NCBI GenBank assembly: GCA_030142905.1
Contig: JASJOG010000188.1
Location: 496,001 to 560,000, forward strand
Direction of reading: 5' to 3'
Source: Heliopora coerulea
Lineage: Eukaryota; Cnidaria; Anthozoa; Scleralcyonacea; Helioporidae
Length of the DNA stretch: 64,000 nucleotides
A model generated the notes under the pieces. It was given only the letters and a program-made list of their open reading frames with translations, searched no databases and had not been told where the DNA came from. A program made the translations under genes and the position numbers. Shown here piece by piece: positions 12,327 to 23,730 of this stretch; the first letter of the stretch is position 1, and every line of letters begins with the position of its first letter.

Positions 12327-12440
12327 CAATAGATTTATTTTTACCCTTTCAGGGGCAAGGGGTCATTTCAGTTTTTTACTCTGGCTAACATCAGATGATT
12401 TTCTCATGGCAGGGATGAGTACTGAGCATCAAAGGGTTAA
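12327..12440 (+). repeat. Interspersed repeat family C, copy 1
   Basis: The core TTTTTTACTCTGGCTAACAT...GATGATTTT is shared with 43449-43560 and 61890-61970. All three lie in plus orientation and are flanked by a G-rich phrase and AGGGTTAA-type words. No coding capacity; probably a MITE or SINE fragment. Confidence 0.6.
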
Positions 12441-12444
12441 GAAC

Positions 12445-13610
12445 AACATTTGATAAATATAGTTTGTTCTTTCTCAACTGTTGGGAGGTTTGGGTCCTAA
12501 ATGTCCTGAAGATCTGCTTCAAAGTGGTATTTCATCATTGTATCTCTTTTTGAGTGGTAGGTCAGTAGCAGTCAATCTAATGAGACTCATTTTCAACCCA
12601 AAGTCAGAGTGAGTTGATGTCTGCTTGGCTGAGAACCCATATGTTCTGCAGACAGTTATGAGATACTAAAAATAAGCTAGACAAGTCAAAAAGCTTCATT
12701 TTATTGCTTATGATGTATGCCTTGCATGCTCATTTGATAGAATCATACACAGATGATCTACTTTGAGTCAATTGTGGATGCACAGTTGGACTCTGTATTG
12801 TTTGGGATTCAGTAGCGATACTTGTAGATTTAGCAGTGATAAGGCAGAGTTACTTTTACCCTCCGTAGTGTCATTGGTGAACAATTAGTTATTAGTACTT
12901 TAATGGTTAGGAAAAACCATTCGATGAACCAAAAACTAGACCCACTAGCTAAAATGCCTGGTGAGCACAGAGGCCTTGGTTTATGTCTGACACACATGCA
13001 CATGACAAACAATGGAGTTTCAAAATAGATTAATGGCAACTGACAATTTTAAAATACTGAACTTTTTTCAAGATTAGAGATTCTCATTGCCATTCATTCT
13101 GACATCAAAATCATACAAAGAAAAGTACTCAACTTAAAGTTCAGCTGTCCTCACCATGACTAACAATTAATTTGCCATGAATATCAAACCTTATTCTAAT
13201 CCAATGTAAGTGATGATTTAATATTCTGGGTTGTTAAAACCCACAACCTGAAATGTTTCATTCTGATGACAATTCATTACATTCTGCATTTAAGGTAAAA
13301 TAGTGCTGACAAAAGTGTAAAGTTTCTACCTTCTGGACAAAAATGGAATATAATGGTAAGGATTTGATATTTTTATAAATATAATTAACTACTGTTGGTT
13401 ATGTATACTGTATGAACTAAAGTTTTCTGTGACTAAAAATCTGAACTTTAAGTATTTGCCACTTTATTTTGGTGGAAAAAAGAATACATAAATACAACAG
13501 TCAAAAATTAATTAATGTCAGGAAAAATACATCCAAGACTTATCTGTGTCTTGATTGAATAACAGAAAAGTTAATCTGCAATTCTGTACATGTATTTAAA
13601 CTGAAAAGTA
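12445..13610. other. Stretch without recognisable gene
   Basis: Only unsupported short frames; no splice-flanked open exon or repeat match was seen. Confidence 0.4.
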
Positions 13611-13612
13611 AC

Positions 13613-14040
13613 ATGGCAAAGATATCTATGCACGAGACAATGTTACGCATCTTTTATTCTTTTTCTCTGTAATTATACATAATTCTCTATTAAACTCTAC
13701 ACTGCATGGTCAACTTCATAGCCATCTAACTGTAGGTAAAAACCCTTGGCCAAGTGGTTGGTTTTGAATTCCCTTATCCCACTTGTGGTAATTACCAATA
13801 CACATGCACAATAACAATGTGTACTCCATGATTTATCCTGAAACTAAAAACTGAAACTCATTCACTCATTTTTACATTGCATACCATTAGCATAGTCATG
13901 TCACTCTTACTATAGCCCCCCAGCTAAAAGCGTGTTCCATTATTAGCAATTTCACTCACAATTGTTAGAAAATCACAATTACACAACTGTAAGTCTGTAA
14001 CATCAGTGTGGTTCCAATTACCTACTCTAAAACCAAAAAA
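13613..14040 (+). mobile_element. Ribozyme-headed short retroelement, degraded copy 3
   Basis: Same orientation as copy 2. It matches from about 13613 (AGATATCTATGCACGAGAC) to the A-rich end TCTAAAACCAAAAAAATGG. The first dozen bases after the predicted cleavage site and all of the hammerhead are missing. Many point changes show it is older than copies 1 and 2. Confidence 0.65.
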
Positions 14041-14944
14041 ATGGACAGGGTATGTGACATCAGTTTTTATTGAATGGATAACACCTGTCTACTAACCAAC
14101 CTTACTGAAATGTTTGAAGTTGGTGAGGCTTTACAGATTATCATTCCACGGCACACATTGTTTCACTCATGAGGTCTTGATCCCAGTTTCATGTCATTGA
14201 AACTTGGCATGTCATCATGCATTGGAAATCCTATTCTAGTGGAAATTCCTCGAGGATTCAATGCCATAATCTAATAGGAATTCTTATTAGTAATCCTAAA
14301 GAATTTTTGGCATGTGTACTGTATGTGCAGTCTGTTCATGACTATCTTAAGATGGCTTGCTCCCTTCCCTTCACCCACACGAAATATAACTACGTGTATC
14401 TGATCAGTAAGACAAGTTGCAGTGATTAATTGCCAAAGAGGAATGTGGTAAAGTTTTGGTATACCTTTTCCTGTTCATTACCAGAAAATTTACTATCATT
14501 AATGCCAACCTGAAACTCATTAATGTGAAATTATATTCATTTTATTGGATCAACATTCATTTATGCTTTTCTCATGTTCAAGTAAAATTTTCTGTATGAA
14601 AAGTAACATTCATTAGCATCAACAAGCAACCATTTGCATTAAACAGCACACAATAGTGTTGTGATTTATTTTACAATAATTAGCTTGTGTTGTGATTTAT
14701 TTTACAACCATTAGCTTGTGCAACTAAAAGGTGAGAACTGAAATATAAAACCGCTGGATGATGTTCACGTGATGTCCACGTGACATCATGACAAACAGTG
14801 CCAACAAACAATCCTCCAAATAGCTCAACCAAGCAGTACTCAGTCATGAAAGTGATTAATGCGAAAGCAGTCATCGATGTACTGGTAAAATAAAACAGGT
14901 TTGAACAGTCCAACCAAATTCAGTTTATTTACAGATTTTGATAG

Positions 14945-15113
14945 TTTTATTTTCGGACTGGGAAGGCCGAGGATGGCATGGAACCAGGTGGTGGAAAAGG
15001 ACATGAGACAGTGTGGGTTAAAAAGGGAAGATGCGAAGGATAAGGAGAGGTGGAGAAGGCTGCTGCGTAGAGCCACAGGCCAACCCCTGCTTAAGCAGGG
15101 AAAACGGCCGTAA
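14945..15113 (+). pseudogene. C-terminal end of a LINE reverse transcriptase
   Basis: The frame reads GRPRMAWNQVVEKDMRQCGL and then KREDAKDKERWRRLLRRATG to a TAA. This is the GRPR-x-TW-x-x-V-x-x-D-x-x-x-x-GL...DA-x-D-x-x-W pattern seen at the C-terminus of many animal non-LTR retrotransposon polyproteins. It is followed at once by a (GTT)n tail, as expected for the 3' end of a 5'-truncated insertion. The clade cannot be assigned from this end alone. Confidence 0.7.
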
Positions 15114-15119
15114 AACGAC

Positions 15120-15142
15120 TGCTGTTGTTGTTGTTGTTGTTT
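15120..15142 (+). repeat. (GTT)n tail of the LINE fragment
   Basis: Seven GTT units follow the LINE stop codon by a few bases. Simple-repeat tails are common at the 3' ends of several LINE clades. Confidence 0.85.
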
Positions 15143-15595
15143 ATTCCCAGATCTTTTATTCATGTAGCAATCCTATCTAACCTTAAATTGACCCTGCAAT
15201 AGACTGGACAAATATCTTGCAGAACTGAAGTTTTATCCTTCCCAATGAATAGTGGCATGATTGCCTGCTGGCAATATTGAATGCCTTTTCATGCCAATGT
15301 TTGCTTATTGATGCTAATGAATGTTACTTTTATGCAAAAAATTTTAATTGAACATGAGGAAGGTGTAAATGAATGTCAATTCAATGTATTTTTGCAATAA
15401 TAAGTTCAAGGTCGGTGTTAATGATAGAAAATTTACTGCTAATGAAAAGCAAATGGTGTATGACTCATGATGAATTATATTTAGTTAGGAAAAGTGCTGA
15501 GTGAGTATAAAAATGGGAAGTTATGTCCGAGGAGGGTTATAATAAGAGAACATATTCATTTGGCAAACGGATGGGCCTGTTTTCAGGGACGAGGA

Positions 15596-15650
15596 GTTTA
15601 AGGTTGTTGTTACTGACAGTAAATTTTCTGGTAATGAACAGCAAAATGTG
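15596..15650 (+). repeat. Fragment of MITE family A
   Basis: The terminal arm of family A (GTAAATTTTCTGGTAATGAA followed by CAGCAAAATGTG) is present once, without partner arm nearby. Confidence 0.5.
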
Positions 15651-16069
15651 TGATACCTTTAAAAGGGTTGGTAAAAACCATTGTTCACTACAAATGAAAA
15701 CATGTGGTGATGTTCTTTGTTTCTTTGTGTTAAAATTGATAATTTGGGATCCAAGAGACCTTCAAACAACATAGAAATAGATTGGTTAAAGAGGATGAAG
15801 ACAAAGGCTATGAATGAAAATGTTAGCACACCTTCTGTTGATCCAGTATCAGACAGTTCTGACCCAGTTGTACAATTGTTCATTTGCATATACTGTACAT
15901 TTAATATACATTTACTGTTCCACTGCTGGCCAACATTGACCCACCTTGGATCTTTATAAAATAACAACCTTTTAACATCCTGAAACCTGACTTACACAGG
16001 TTGAACATGTGTCTTGGGTCATGTGGTTAGAGTAAACCTGGAATCTCTATATATGGATTGTCTGAAAAG

Positions 16070-16980
16070 CAAAGCTTTTCAGTGGGGTAACTGGCGTTTT
16101 TTTGCGAGGGGGGCGAAAACCTAATTTTTCAGACAAACTTTATAACATTATGTTTAAGATTGATTATCCTTGGAATTATCTATTGTCCTTAACCACTACG
16201 GTGTTATATGTACTATTTCAAAAACGAGTTCGAGTGTTTGATCACGGTATCAAAACACGAGAGAACAATAAAAATCACGAGGCCGTAGACGAGTGATTTT
16301 CACTGTTCTTTCTCGTTTGTAAAACACGACAGGAGAATGAAAATCACGACGCCATAGGCCGAGTGCTTTTTATTATTGTCGAATATTTGTAAATCCTGGT
16401 AAAAGACGAGACACGCGTTTATGAAATAGCCTCTCAATCGTCTATTTTTGAATTTATAATTAAGAAATGTGGTAATGAATGGTTCTTTGTTTGGGCCGTT
16501 AATTATTTGATTTCTTAATTATGAATTCACGTATTATCTACCCGTATTAAGATTTCTTAAACGATTAAACGGGCTGCTCAAGTTAAACTCCCAGAGTTCT
16601 CTCGATTGCAGCGTGTCTGGTATCCCAAAAGTGAGACCTATCACTCGCGTACTGTAAACAAATCAACACGGTTACCGCACTGTTTTATTCTAGTTTGCTC
16701 AAAAACAGCACGCAGCTGAGCCGTCTGGCTAGTAAAATCCGGCGAAAGGCAATTCGATTTAGTTCAATCTTTAAAATATCATTATGGTGTATATCTTTAA
16801 ATACCGAGACTGTGAGCAATATAAATCATTTGTTGAAAAGAGCTTCTATAAAACCTAGCTAGTAAAATACGAAATAACCATTTCGGTTAATCCCGACAGA
16901 GTAAATTTTTCCGACGAAATTTTCTCCGGGGGGGAATGTCGCCCTCCCCCTGCCCCCCACCAGTTACGCTACCGAAGCTC
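16070..16980. mobile_element. Non-autonomous DNA element with G/C-rich inverted ends
   Basis: The left end (GTGGGGTAACTGGCG followed by a G run, 16082-16115) is mirrored by the right end (C run followed by CCAGTTACGCTACC, 16940-16972). Inside, 16195-16400 contains an inverted motif in which AATCACGAGGCCGTAGACGAG-like words repeat twice and pair with GAGTGATTTT. No transposase is visible; superfamily unknown. Confidence 0.5.
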
Positions 16981-17254
16981 TTTAACTTCATGGCTGTTGC
17001 ACAGCAGGAATCTTGCACATTTACAAACATCATGTGCTTCCCACCTCACTACAGTATTCTTTAGCCATTAGTAAGATGGACGTATTTAAGCATGTGATAG
17101 AGCAGACTGCGGGTTATCGTCAACAACAAAGCTAACATATCTGCTACGCTCACTTTCCCAACAACTACTTATTTGGCCAACACTACAATAAGACTGTTGT
17201 CGGCCGTTAAAATCGTTAAATCAGCGATTTCAAATAATTTTGAAGTAATATAAG
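16981..17254. other. Stretch without recognisable feature
   Basis: Short spacer between the element ending near 16980 and the start of PLE1; nothing supported. Confidence 0.5.
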
Positions 17255-17711
17255 AACAGAATATTGGGTATATAGCGATGAATAAGGTAAAAAGTTAAAA
17301 GGTTGATAACTGTCGTAACTGATCTTAAAGAAGATCAACTTTTCGAGCAAAGACCTTGAGTTAGGAAAGAAACGTGTTCTGAAATAGGAGTAGGAACTAG
17401 ACTAGGTTTTATACGAAAACGAGTCATGTGATAAAAAGTTAGCCAATGAAATGAGAGAAACAAAAATAAACAGATGCATGACTAGATGACGACTAGGAAG
17501 TCATTTGCTATTTTTAAACGACGATCAGCAAACTGGCATTAGGTTAAGCCTCCAAGGCCCCAAAGGGGAATGGAAATATGTATGTGGTAAAAAAAAAGAC
17601 AACATCAGGGGAAGCTGATGTTATTATTTGTCCATGATAGAAATTAACAAAAACTTATGAGGGGTTAAATAATAGAAAAACGTTCGTTGAGTCCATATAG
17701 ATGAGTGGTTC

Positions 17712-18413
17712 CTAGCTTAAAAATAAGACGCCTTGTCTCTTGTGGCTATTGTTGCCAACAGAGATGGATGAGATAGCAGAAACTTTCATGTCCGAAATAG
17801 AATCACTGGCGCTATCGAAAGGTCTGCTGACAGGCTTGTCAACATCGTTGTTTCTTACGGAACGAAGATGTTCGGCAAACCTGTCAGAGAGACGTCGGCC
17901 AGTCTCACCGATGTTGAATTTATGGCATTTTCTGCAGGGTATACAGTAAACAAAGTTAGATGAAATGCATGTAAAATTACGCCGAATAGTAAATTTGGAT
18001 TTGGATTCAAAAATGGCGGTGGTTTTACTAAGAAGAACACATGTCTTACAGCGGGCTCGACCGCAAGAAAAAGTGCCAGCTGGTAATGATGAATTTTGTT
18101 TAAGGGCGCTGTGTATTAGACAATGATTAATGCTTTTGTTGCGCCAAAAGGAAATCAGTGAATTATCAGTGAACATAGACAAGGTCTCGACATCATTTTT
18201 TAAGATGCCGAAATTGCGAGTGATGATGTCTCTAACTTTGTAGTGAAAAGGATGAAAAGTAAGAACTATGGGAACCTTTCTTGTAGAAATTTGTTCCAGT
18301 GGTTCTTTCAGAGTGTCCGAGCGGGAAACATTGAAAGTTTTTTGGATAGCAGTATCCAATAACAGCCTTCGTAATTCGCGTCGGCACTCCACAATTGCCA
18401 AGGCAAATGCCAA
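17712..18413 (-). pseudogene. Penelope-like GIY-YIG endonuclease region (PLE1)
   Basis: A 233-codon open frame carries the linker and nuclease of a Penelope-like polyprotein. It has a TFHPFHYKVRDIITRNFGIL segment, a Cys-rich stretch (FSCGRARCKTC), then a GIY-YIG fold with VYCIPCRKC and FNIGETGRRLSDRFAEHLRS. The usual YIGET is FNIGET here, so the second conserved tyrosine is lost. The C-terminus shifts frame near the end. The nuclease would nick target DNA for insertion. The copy is very unlikely to be active. Confidence 0.85.
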
Positions 18414-19025
18414 TGTAAGTTACGATTTTTCTGGCTTACGTCGGAAAAAAAATGCCGAGACAAGAACATGCACTTGTTTCAATGTCTACTTAAATATTCT
18501 TCTTGCAAATGCTGTGCAAAAATTACTGTTTGGCCATCATTATGTCTTTTCTGGAGAAACAATGCGGCTTTTTTTGTTTTGGATGGCGCGTAATTGGTAA
18601 TTGCGGAATGCATGCATGTCTCGTGAAACGTCTTACGGCTAATTGGAGTTGACAACGCCGTGTGCCGAATCTTGACTAGTCAATATTATTCCTAAAATTA
18701 AAGGAGTGTTAATACTTTTATGTTTGTTTTTTTTTTCTTTGCTATCCATTTGTCATCTTGGTTGCCAGAGGTTTTTCCAAGTTTGCAAGGGGAACCGTAT
18801 ATACTTAGCCTATAACGACTGCAGATTATATGCTTCAGCCTAGTTTAATTACACAAACAAGTTTCCTTTAACAATTTTTAATTAGACATGTCTTACTTGC
18901 TCGTGTGAATAAGGAAACATGACAAGTTTTTCCTTTACAAGTACAAAAACTTGTCATAATACGGCTCGACTGCGCTATAGCTAACTAGTTTGCGTGAACC
19001 TTCTCTTTCATACGGTTCGTTAATA
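18414..19025. other. Sequence between PLE1 nuclease part and Tc1-like element
   Basis: No recognisable Penelope coding sequence continues here. It may be decayed reverse transcriptase-nuclease linker or another small insertion. A CCGAGACAAG/CTCGGC-type word also occurs on the far side of the nest near 24400. Confidence 0.35.
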
Positions 19026-19628
19026 CAGTAGAACCGGTATATAACGGCCACCCTCGGGACCTCAGAAACTGGCCGCTTAATGCAGGTGGCCGCTTAATAC
19101 AGGATCACAAAAAATACTCACTGGGTGTGGTCAAATGTCAATTTCAATAGCGTGTCATACGACACTGCATTCAAGCAAACAATAAGAAAATCAGTGCTCT
19201 TTCAGGCGACCTTTACTTTCAACAAAGTTGCTAACTTGTACAGTGCGAAACACGATATTAGTTTAAATACCAGTTTTCGTAAAAAGTGATTAAATTGACA
19301 CAATTCTGGTTTGAAACTATTCTAGGTTGTTTAAATTATTAAAGAATACTCCAAAAACTTTGAATCGAGTTTAACAAATTGATATTGATGAAAAAATTTA
19401 CCTTTATTTGATTTTTTGTCTTTTTCTACTGACCCACGATATTAGTTTCATTTCGGAAAAACAGAGTTAAATGCATCAGGGTGAAATGAAAAATAATTTT
19501 TCATTAAATTTTTTATTGATATTGATTTATATTCAATGTTGATACGTTGACACACAAGATTTTAGAAATTCATATAGTGATAAACTGGAAAACGTGACAA
19601 TTTAACTTATAAATTTTTTTTATTTATT

Positions 19629-20423
19629 TACATGAGCACCGTGACGTCTGATTGCTTCAAATAGTCTTTCATTTGCCGAATCTGTGAATTTCTTAATAGT
19701 GGACTTAGAGATGGAAGCTTAGGGATTTAAGTCGGGCGAGTTTGGGGGCCAAACCATTAGCGTATCGTCCTTAAATCCAAGTGACTCCAAATGAAGATGA
19801 TCTTCTTCAGTCGTGACAAAGGAACGTCATCCGGCCATGGCTCAAGTTCATTCTTCAGAAACTGGCAATACGTATCAGAGATCAGTTTTACTCCTTCAGG
19901 CACATGAACAGGACCAATGAGCTCATCTCCAATGATACCGGCCCAAATCATCACGCCTCCACCTCCTTGTTGACACCTCAGCCTCGTGGGAGCCTGCTCA
20001 CCGTTATACACCCAACCTTTAGCCCAGCCATCAGGACCGTCTAATGTAGCTCTCGACTCGTCGGTGAAGAGGACATACTTCATGTCAGTTTTCATGTACT
20101 TCTTGGCCCAACCCAGACGCAAACGTTTGTACCTTGAGGTCAAGGGAGGTCTTTTATCCGGACTCTTGATCGCAGCCATCTTCCCGAGCAGACGATTACA
20201 GGTGGTTTTTGCAACATCTGGTAGACCAGCCTCTTCGAAAATTCTTACACTTGTGGCTCCAGGCATTCTACGGACGCTTCTCTTCAATCGGTTCATATCT
20301 CGCTTTGTTACCGATTTCAAAACTCCACGATCAGATCGAGGTTTCCTCTTGGAGGGATTTTTCAAAAATCTTTTGACTGTCACAACATGGCGATTTATTT
20401 CTTCAGCAATAGCTTCGGTTGTT
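19629..20423 (-). pseudogene. Tc1-like transposase, main part
   Basis: From the PLE2 junction the frame runs through a helix-turn-helix segment (AEEINRHVVTVKRFLKNPSK), a second binding domain and the first catalytic aspartate in YVLFTDESRATLDGPDGW, then GGGGVMIWAGIIG. After FLKNELEPWPDD the frame shifts by one. The other frame continues with WPPNSPDLNP, a TAA and SISKSTIKKFTDSANERLFE. The IENLW block with the last catalytic acid is missing. The transposase is therefore dead through insertion, frameshift and loss of the third catalytic residue. Confidence 0.85.
20408..20423 (+). repeat. 16-bp target site duplication of PLE2, left copy
   Basis: AATAGCTTCGGTTGTT is identical to 23628-23643. The word is part of the Tc1 transposase gene (codons for TTEAI on the minus strand), so it was duplicated when PLE2 entered. 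Confidence 0.85.
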
Positions 20424-20471
20424 TGAGGAAGTTGATCGTCCAGGTTAGTGTAGTCTTGAGAAAGACTGTTG

Positions 20472-20524
20472 GTTGAAGTGACTGACGTTTCGACAGCCTT
20501 AGCGGCGGTCATCTTCAGAGTCAA
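20472..20524 (-). ncRNA. Hammerhead-like motif in PLE2 inverted head
   Basis: Mirror copy of the motif at 23488-23540 (see there). Confidence 0.4.
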
Positions 20525-20674
20525 AAGGAGAGTAAAGGTCAGGTTCGCCTGTATTTGTATCTGGCTCGTCCGTGATAAGTGGGCGGTCGTATTAGTCATG
20601 GAGGTGTGATATTTGGCGAGAAGCAATGGGTGTGGTTGTGTAGGCGTTAATTATCAGTTTGTCGAAGTGTAAGT

Positions 20675-21433
20675 CTATTGGCTGCTCGCACGTTTGACTT
20701 TGTGAATTAGTCGTTTGTAAGGTCCCGGTAATTGTTGTGATCGGTTTAATGGATTTTGTTCTAAGTTCGTATACCAGCTTTCTAGTGTGAGTCGCTGTTT
20801 GTAGTTGGTGCTGTACGTAATGCATTTTGCCGAATCCCAGTCAATGTTGTGTTTGGTTTGTCGGTGGTGTTCGGCAATGTGGTTGGTTTTGTCTCCGTTT
20901 TTTGTCGCTCGTTTGTGTTCTGTTAGTCGTATATTTAAGTTTCTGCTAGTCTCACCTATATAAGTGGCTTGGCAGTCGGAGCAATTAATTTTGTAAATTG
21001 CACCTTGTCTTTCGTGCGGTTGTTCTCTGTCCTTAACGTTAGTCAGTACATGTCGTAAAGTTGTGATGGGTTTGTGCGCTACTCGTATGTTGTATGGTCG
21101 TAAGATACGCGAGATAATCTCAGACGTACCTTTTATGTAGGGTATCGTTGCTGTAGTTGTTGTCGGACTGTTGTTTTTGTCGCGTTCATTGTCTTTGTAA
21201 GTGTTAAGTTTGATGAAGTCAGAATTATAGTTGTTTTTGTGGAAAACGCATTGTAGGTAGTCATTTTCTTGGCGTAGAGCGTTGGGTGAGTTACAAATGA
21301 GTTGTGCGCGTCTCGTCAATGTTTTGATGGTGGTAGCTTTGTGTGAGGTTGGATTGTACGACGATTGGTCAAGTAGTCTGTCAGTATGCGTTGGTTTCCT
21401 GTAGACAGTGGTCTGTAGTTTGTTATTGTCCTA
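20675..21433 (-). pseudogene. PLE2 inverted head: partial reverse transcriptase tail and nuclease
   Basis: The open frame on the minus strand gives the end of the reverse transcriptase (TRRAQLICNSPNALRQENDY) running straight into the nuclease, with CVFHKNN where the main copy has a stop. It then carries the GIY-YIG domain (IYKINCSDCQATYIGETSRN) and ends in KVKRASSQ. It lacks everything before the last part of the polymerase. It can serve as a reference for the one stop in the main copy. Confidence 0.85.
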
Positions 21434-21483
21434 CTGTTACTATCCTACGGACTGTTACTATCCTGTTACTATCCTACGGACTA

Positions 21484-23337
21484 AAACACTCTATAACACC
21501 CAAACATATACCGACTGAGGCGATTATATCGAGTGTCGAGGCTGTCTTAGCTTCTCAAAGAGATTTGGCAGAGGCAACAAAAGACGAGATCAGGAGTAGG
21601 GTCGCCTCCACCGTACAATCGGCCTCTATACGTGATACTAACTTGACGACAGTCGAAAAACAAGCACTCAAACGACTAAAACATGACGAAAACATTGTCA
21701 TACTACCAGCAGACAAAGGACGCGTTACTGTTGTTATGGACAAGACCGATTACTACGACAAAATGGACGAACTAGTTAACGACAAACAAACCTACGAACT
21801 ACTTAAACGAGACCCTGCACCATCACTTCAACGAAAACTTAACAACAAAATTTTCTCAATGAGAAAAACTAACACGATCACTCAACAAACCTACTATCGA
21901 CTCAGGTGTTCGGTACCGCGATCACCAAAGCTGTACGGACTACCGAAACTTCACAAGCCACAAATACCCATGCGACCTATAGTTTCGTTCTGTGGGTCGC
22001 CTACTTACGAACTTTCCAAATACTTAACAACCATACTGCAACCACTAACCAACAAGTCACAACATAGACTACGATCGACTGAAAACTTCATAAACAATCT
22101 CAAAACAGTACAAACACCACACAACCACAAGCTAGTGTCTTTTGACGTGAAATCACTGTTTACCAGTATTCCGCTTCAACTGGCGCTAGAATGCACCAAA
22201 ACTGCCATCAACGAATTTACTGACGCACTTCCTTTACCTACAGGGGACATCGTGGAACTACTGGAACTTTGTCTCACATCAACTTACTTTCAATACAACG
22301 GTAAACACTACAAACAGTTACATGGCACGGCAATGGGCTCACCCGTTTCTGTTGTGGTTGCTGAAATTGTATTGCAATCCATAGAGGAACGAGCTCTTGC
22401 AACTTACAAACACACGTTACCTTTTTGGTTTCGTTACGTTGACGACACGATTACTGCACTACCCGAAGACGAGATTGACGAGTTTCACAAACACATTAAC
22501 GAACAGAACAGTCACATACAATTTACCAAAGAGATTGAAGAAGACGGAGCTATTCCGTTCCTTGACTGTTTGGTAAGTCGTGACAATAACAAACTACAGA
22601 CCACTGTCTACAGGAAACCAACGCATACTGACAGACTACTTGACCAATCGTCGTACAATCCAACCTCACACAAAGCTACCACCATCAAAACATTGACGAG
22701 ACGCGCACAACTCATTTGTAACTCACCCGACGCTCTACGCCAAGAAAATGACTACCTACAATGAGTTTTCCACAAAAACAACTATAACTCTGACTTCATC
22801 AAACTTAACACTTACAAAGACAATGAACGCGACAAAAACAACAGTCCGACAACAATTACAGCAACGATACCCTACATAAAAGGTACGTCTGAGATTATCT
22901 CGCGTATCTTACGACCATACAACATACGAGTAGCGCACAAACCCATCACAACTTTACGACATGTACTGACTAACGTTAAGGACAGAGAACAACCGCACGA
23001 AAGACAAGGTGCAATTTACAAAATTAATTGCTCCGACTGCCAAGCCACTTATATAGGTGAGACTAGCAGAAACTTAAATATACGACTAACAGAACACAAA
23101 CGAGCGACAAAAAACGGAGACAAAACCAACCACATTGCCGAACACCACCGACAAACCAAACACAACATTGACTGGGATTCGGCAAAATGCATTACGTACA
23201 GCACCAACTACAAACAGCGACTCACACTAGAAAGCTGGTATACGAACTTAGAACAAAATCCATTAAACCGATCACAACAATTACCGGGACCTTACAAACG
23301 ACTAATTCACAAAGTCAAACGTGCGAGCAGCCAATAG
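21484..23337 (+). pseudogene. PLE2 reverse transcriptase - GIY-YIG polyprotein with one stop
   Basis: The frame has the hallmarks of a Penelope-like polymerase: ILPADKGRVTVVMDK, YGLPKLHKP, motif A FDVKSLFTSIPL, motif B HGTAMGSPVSVVVAE, and motif C WFRYVDDT with the catalytic aspartates. A TGA at 22762-22764 interrupts it after ENDYLQ; the inverted head has TGC (Cys) there. The frame then goes on with the linker and the GIY-YIG nuclease (IYKINCSDCQATYIGETSRN, LNIRLTEHKRA) to TAG at 23335. The reverse transcriptase copies element RNA, and the nuclease is thought to prime insertion. The true start codon is uncertain, because open frame extends upstream into the head. Confidence 0.85.
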
Positions 23338-23487
23338 ACTTACACTTCGACAAACTGATAATTAACGCCTACACAACCACACCCATTGCTTCTCGCCAAA
23401 TATCACACCTCCATGACTAATACGACCGCCCACTTATCACGGACGAGCCAGATACAAATACAGGCGAACCTGACCTTTACTCTCCTT

Positions 23488-23540
23488 TTGACTCTGAAGA
23501 TGACCGCCGCTAAGGCTGTCGAAACGTCAGTCACTTCAAC
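23488..23540 (+). ncRNA. Hammerhead-like motif near the PLE2 3' end
   Basis: CTGAAGA (23494-23500), then GACCGCC and GGCTGTC that can pair with one mismatch, then GAAA (23521-23524). AC/GU around a four-base loop and GTC ending at 23532 follow. The stem III design is the same as in the better ribozyme at 8290-8332. An extra U after CTGAAGA and a weak stem I make activity doubtful. Hammerheads are documented in Penelope-like elements in general. Confidence 0.4.
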
Positions 23541-23627
23541 CAACAGTCTTTCTCAAGACTACACTAACCTGGACGATCAACTTCCTCAAACATGTCACGA
23601 TTCTCCCAGGTTCAAACCATTTACTTT

Positions 23628-23643
23628 AATAGCTTCGGTTGTT
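23628..23643 (+). repeat. 16-bp target site duplication of PLE2, right copy
   Basis: Identical to 20408-20423. About 39 bases (23589-23627) lie between the end of the inverted-repeat arm and this copy and belong to the PLE2 3' end. Confidence 0.85.
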
Positions 23644-23730
23644 GTACCCTTAGCTATTTCTTTTATGATAATATTTTTCTCACCTTCGTTCAAGTCCTTA
23701 CGACGTCAGATCGTGATTATTGATTTTTGA
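23628..23730 (-). pseudogene. Tc1-like transposase, N-terminal part cut off by PLE2
   Basis: On the minus strand the frame reads KDLNEGEKNIIIKEIAKGTT then TEAI, after which PLE2 begins. Across the insertion TEAI continues at 20423 with AEEINRHV. The two pieces together give the expected first helix-turn-helix of a Tc1-type transposase. A stop precedes the segment, so the start is lost or mutated. Confidence 0.75.

Larger units (their letters stand above)
14470..15455. mobile_element. Foldback MITE family A, copy 1, carrying inserted LINE end
   Basis: The left arm (about 14470-14640, with ATTACCAGAAAATTTACTAT) is the inverted counterpart of the right arm (about 15270-15455, with AATGATAGAAAATTTACTGC). 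The same arms form the near-perfect foldback at 52660-53098. The middle is occupied by a LINE end (14945-15141) and a 32-bp direct duplication around 14655-14722 (TTGTGATTTATTTTACAA twice). Confidence 0.6.
20424..23627 (+). mobile_element. PLE2: young Penelope-like retroelement with inverted head
   Basis: The plus-strand unit has reverse transcriptase followed by GIY-YIG nuclease (about 21484-23337) and a short 3' region. In front of it, 20424-21433 is an inverted copy of 22579-23588; paired coordinates sum to 44012. The two arms differ at only a handful of sites, so the insertion is recent. At the junction (21434-21482) a GTTACTATCCTACGGACT-like unit is repeated. An inverted, truncated copy in front of the main unit is a known habit of Penelope-like elements. 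Confidence 0.85.

Noticed and set aside
17740..17949. 69-codon plus-strand frame
   Set aside because: Antisense of the PLE1 GIY-YIG region.
19986..20426. 146-codon plus-strand frame
   Set aside because: Antisense shadow of the Tc1-like transposase.
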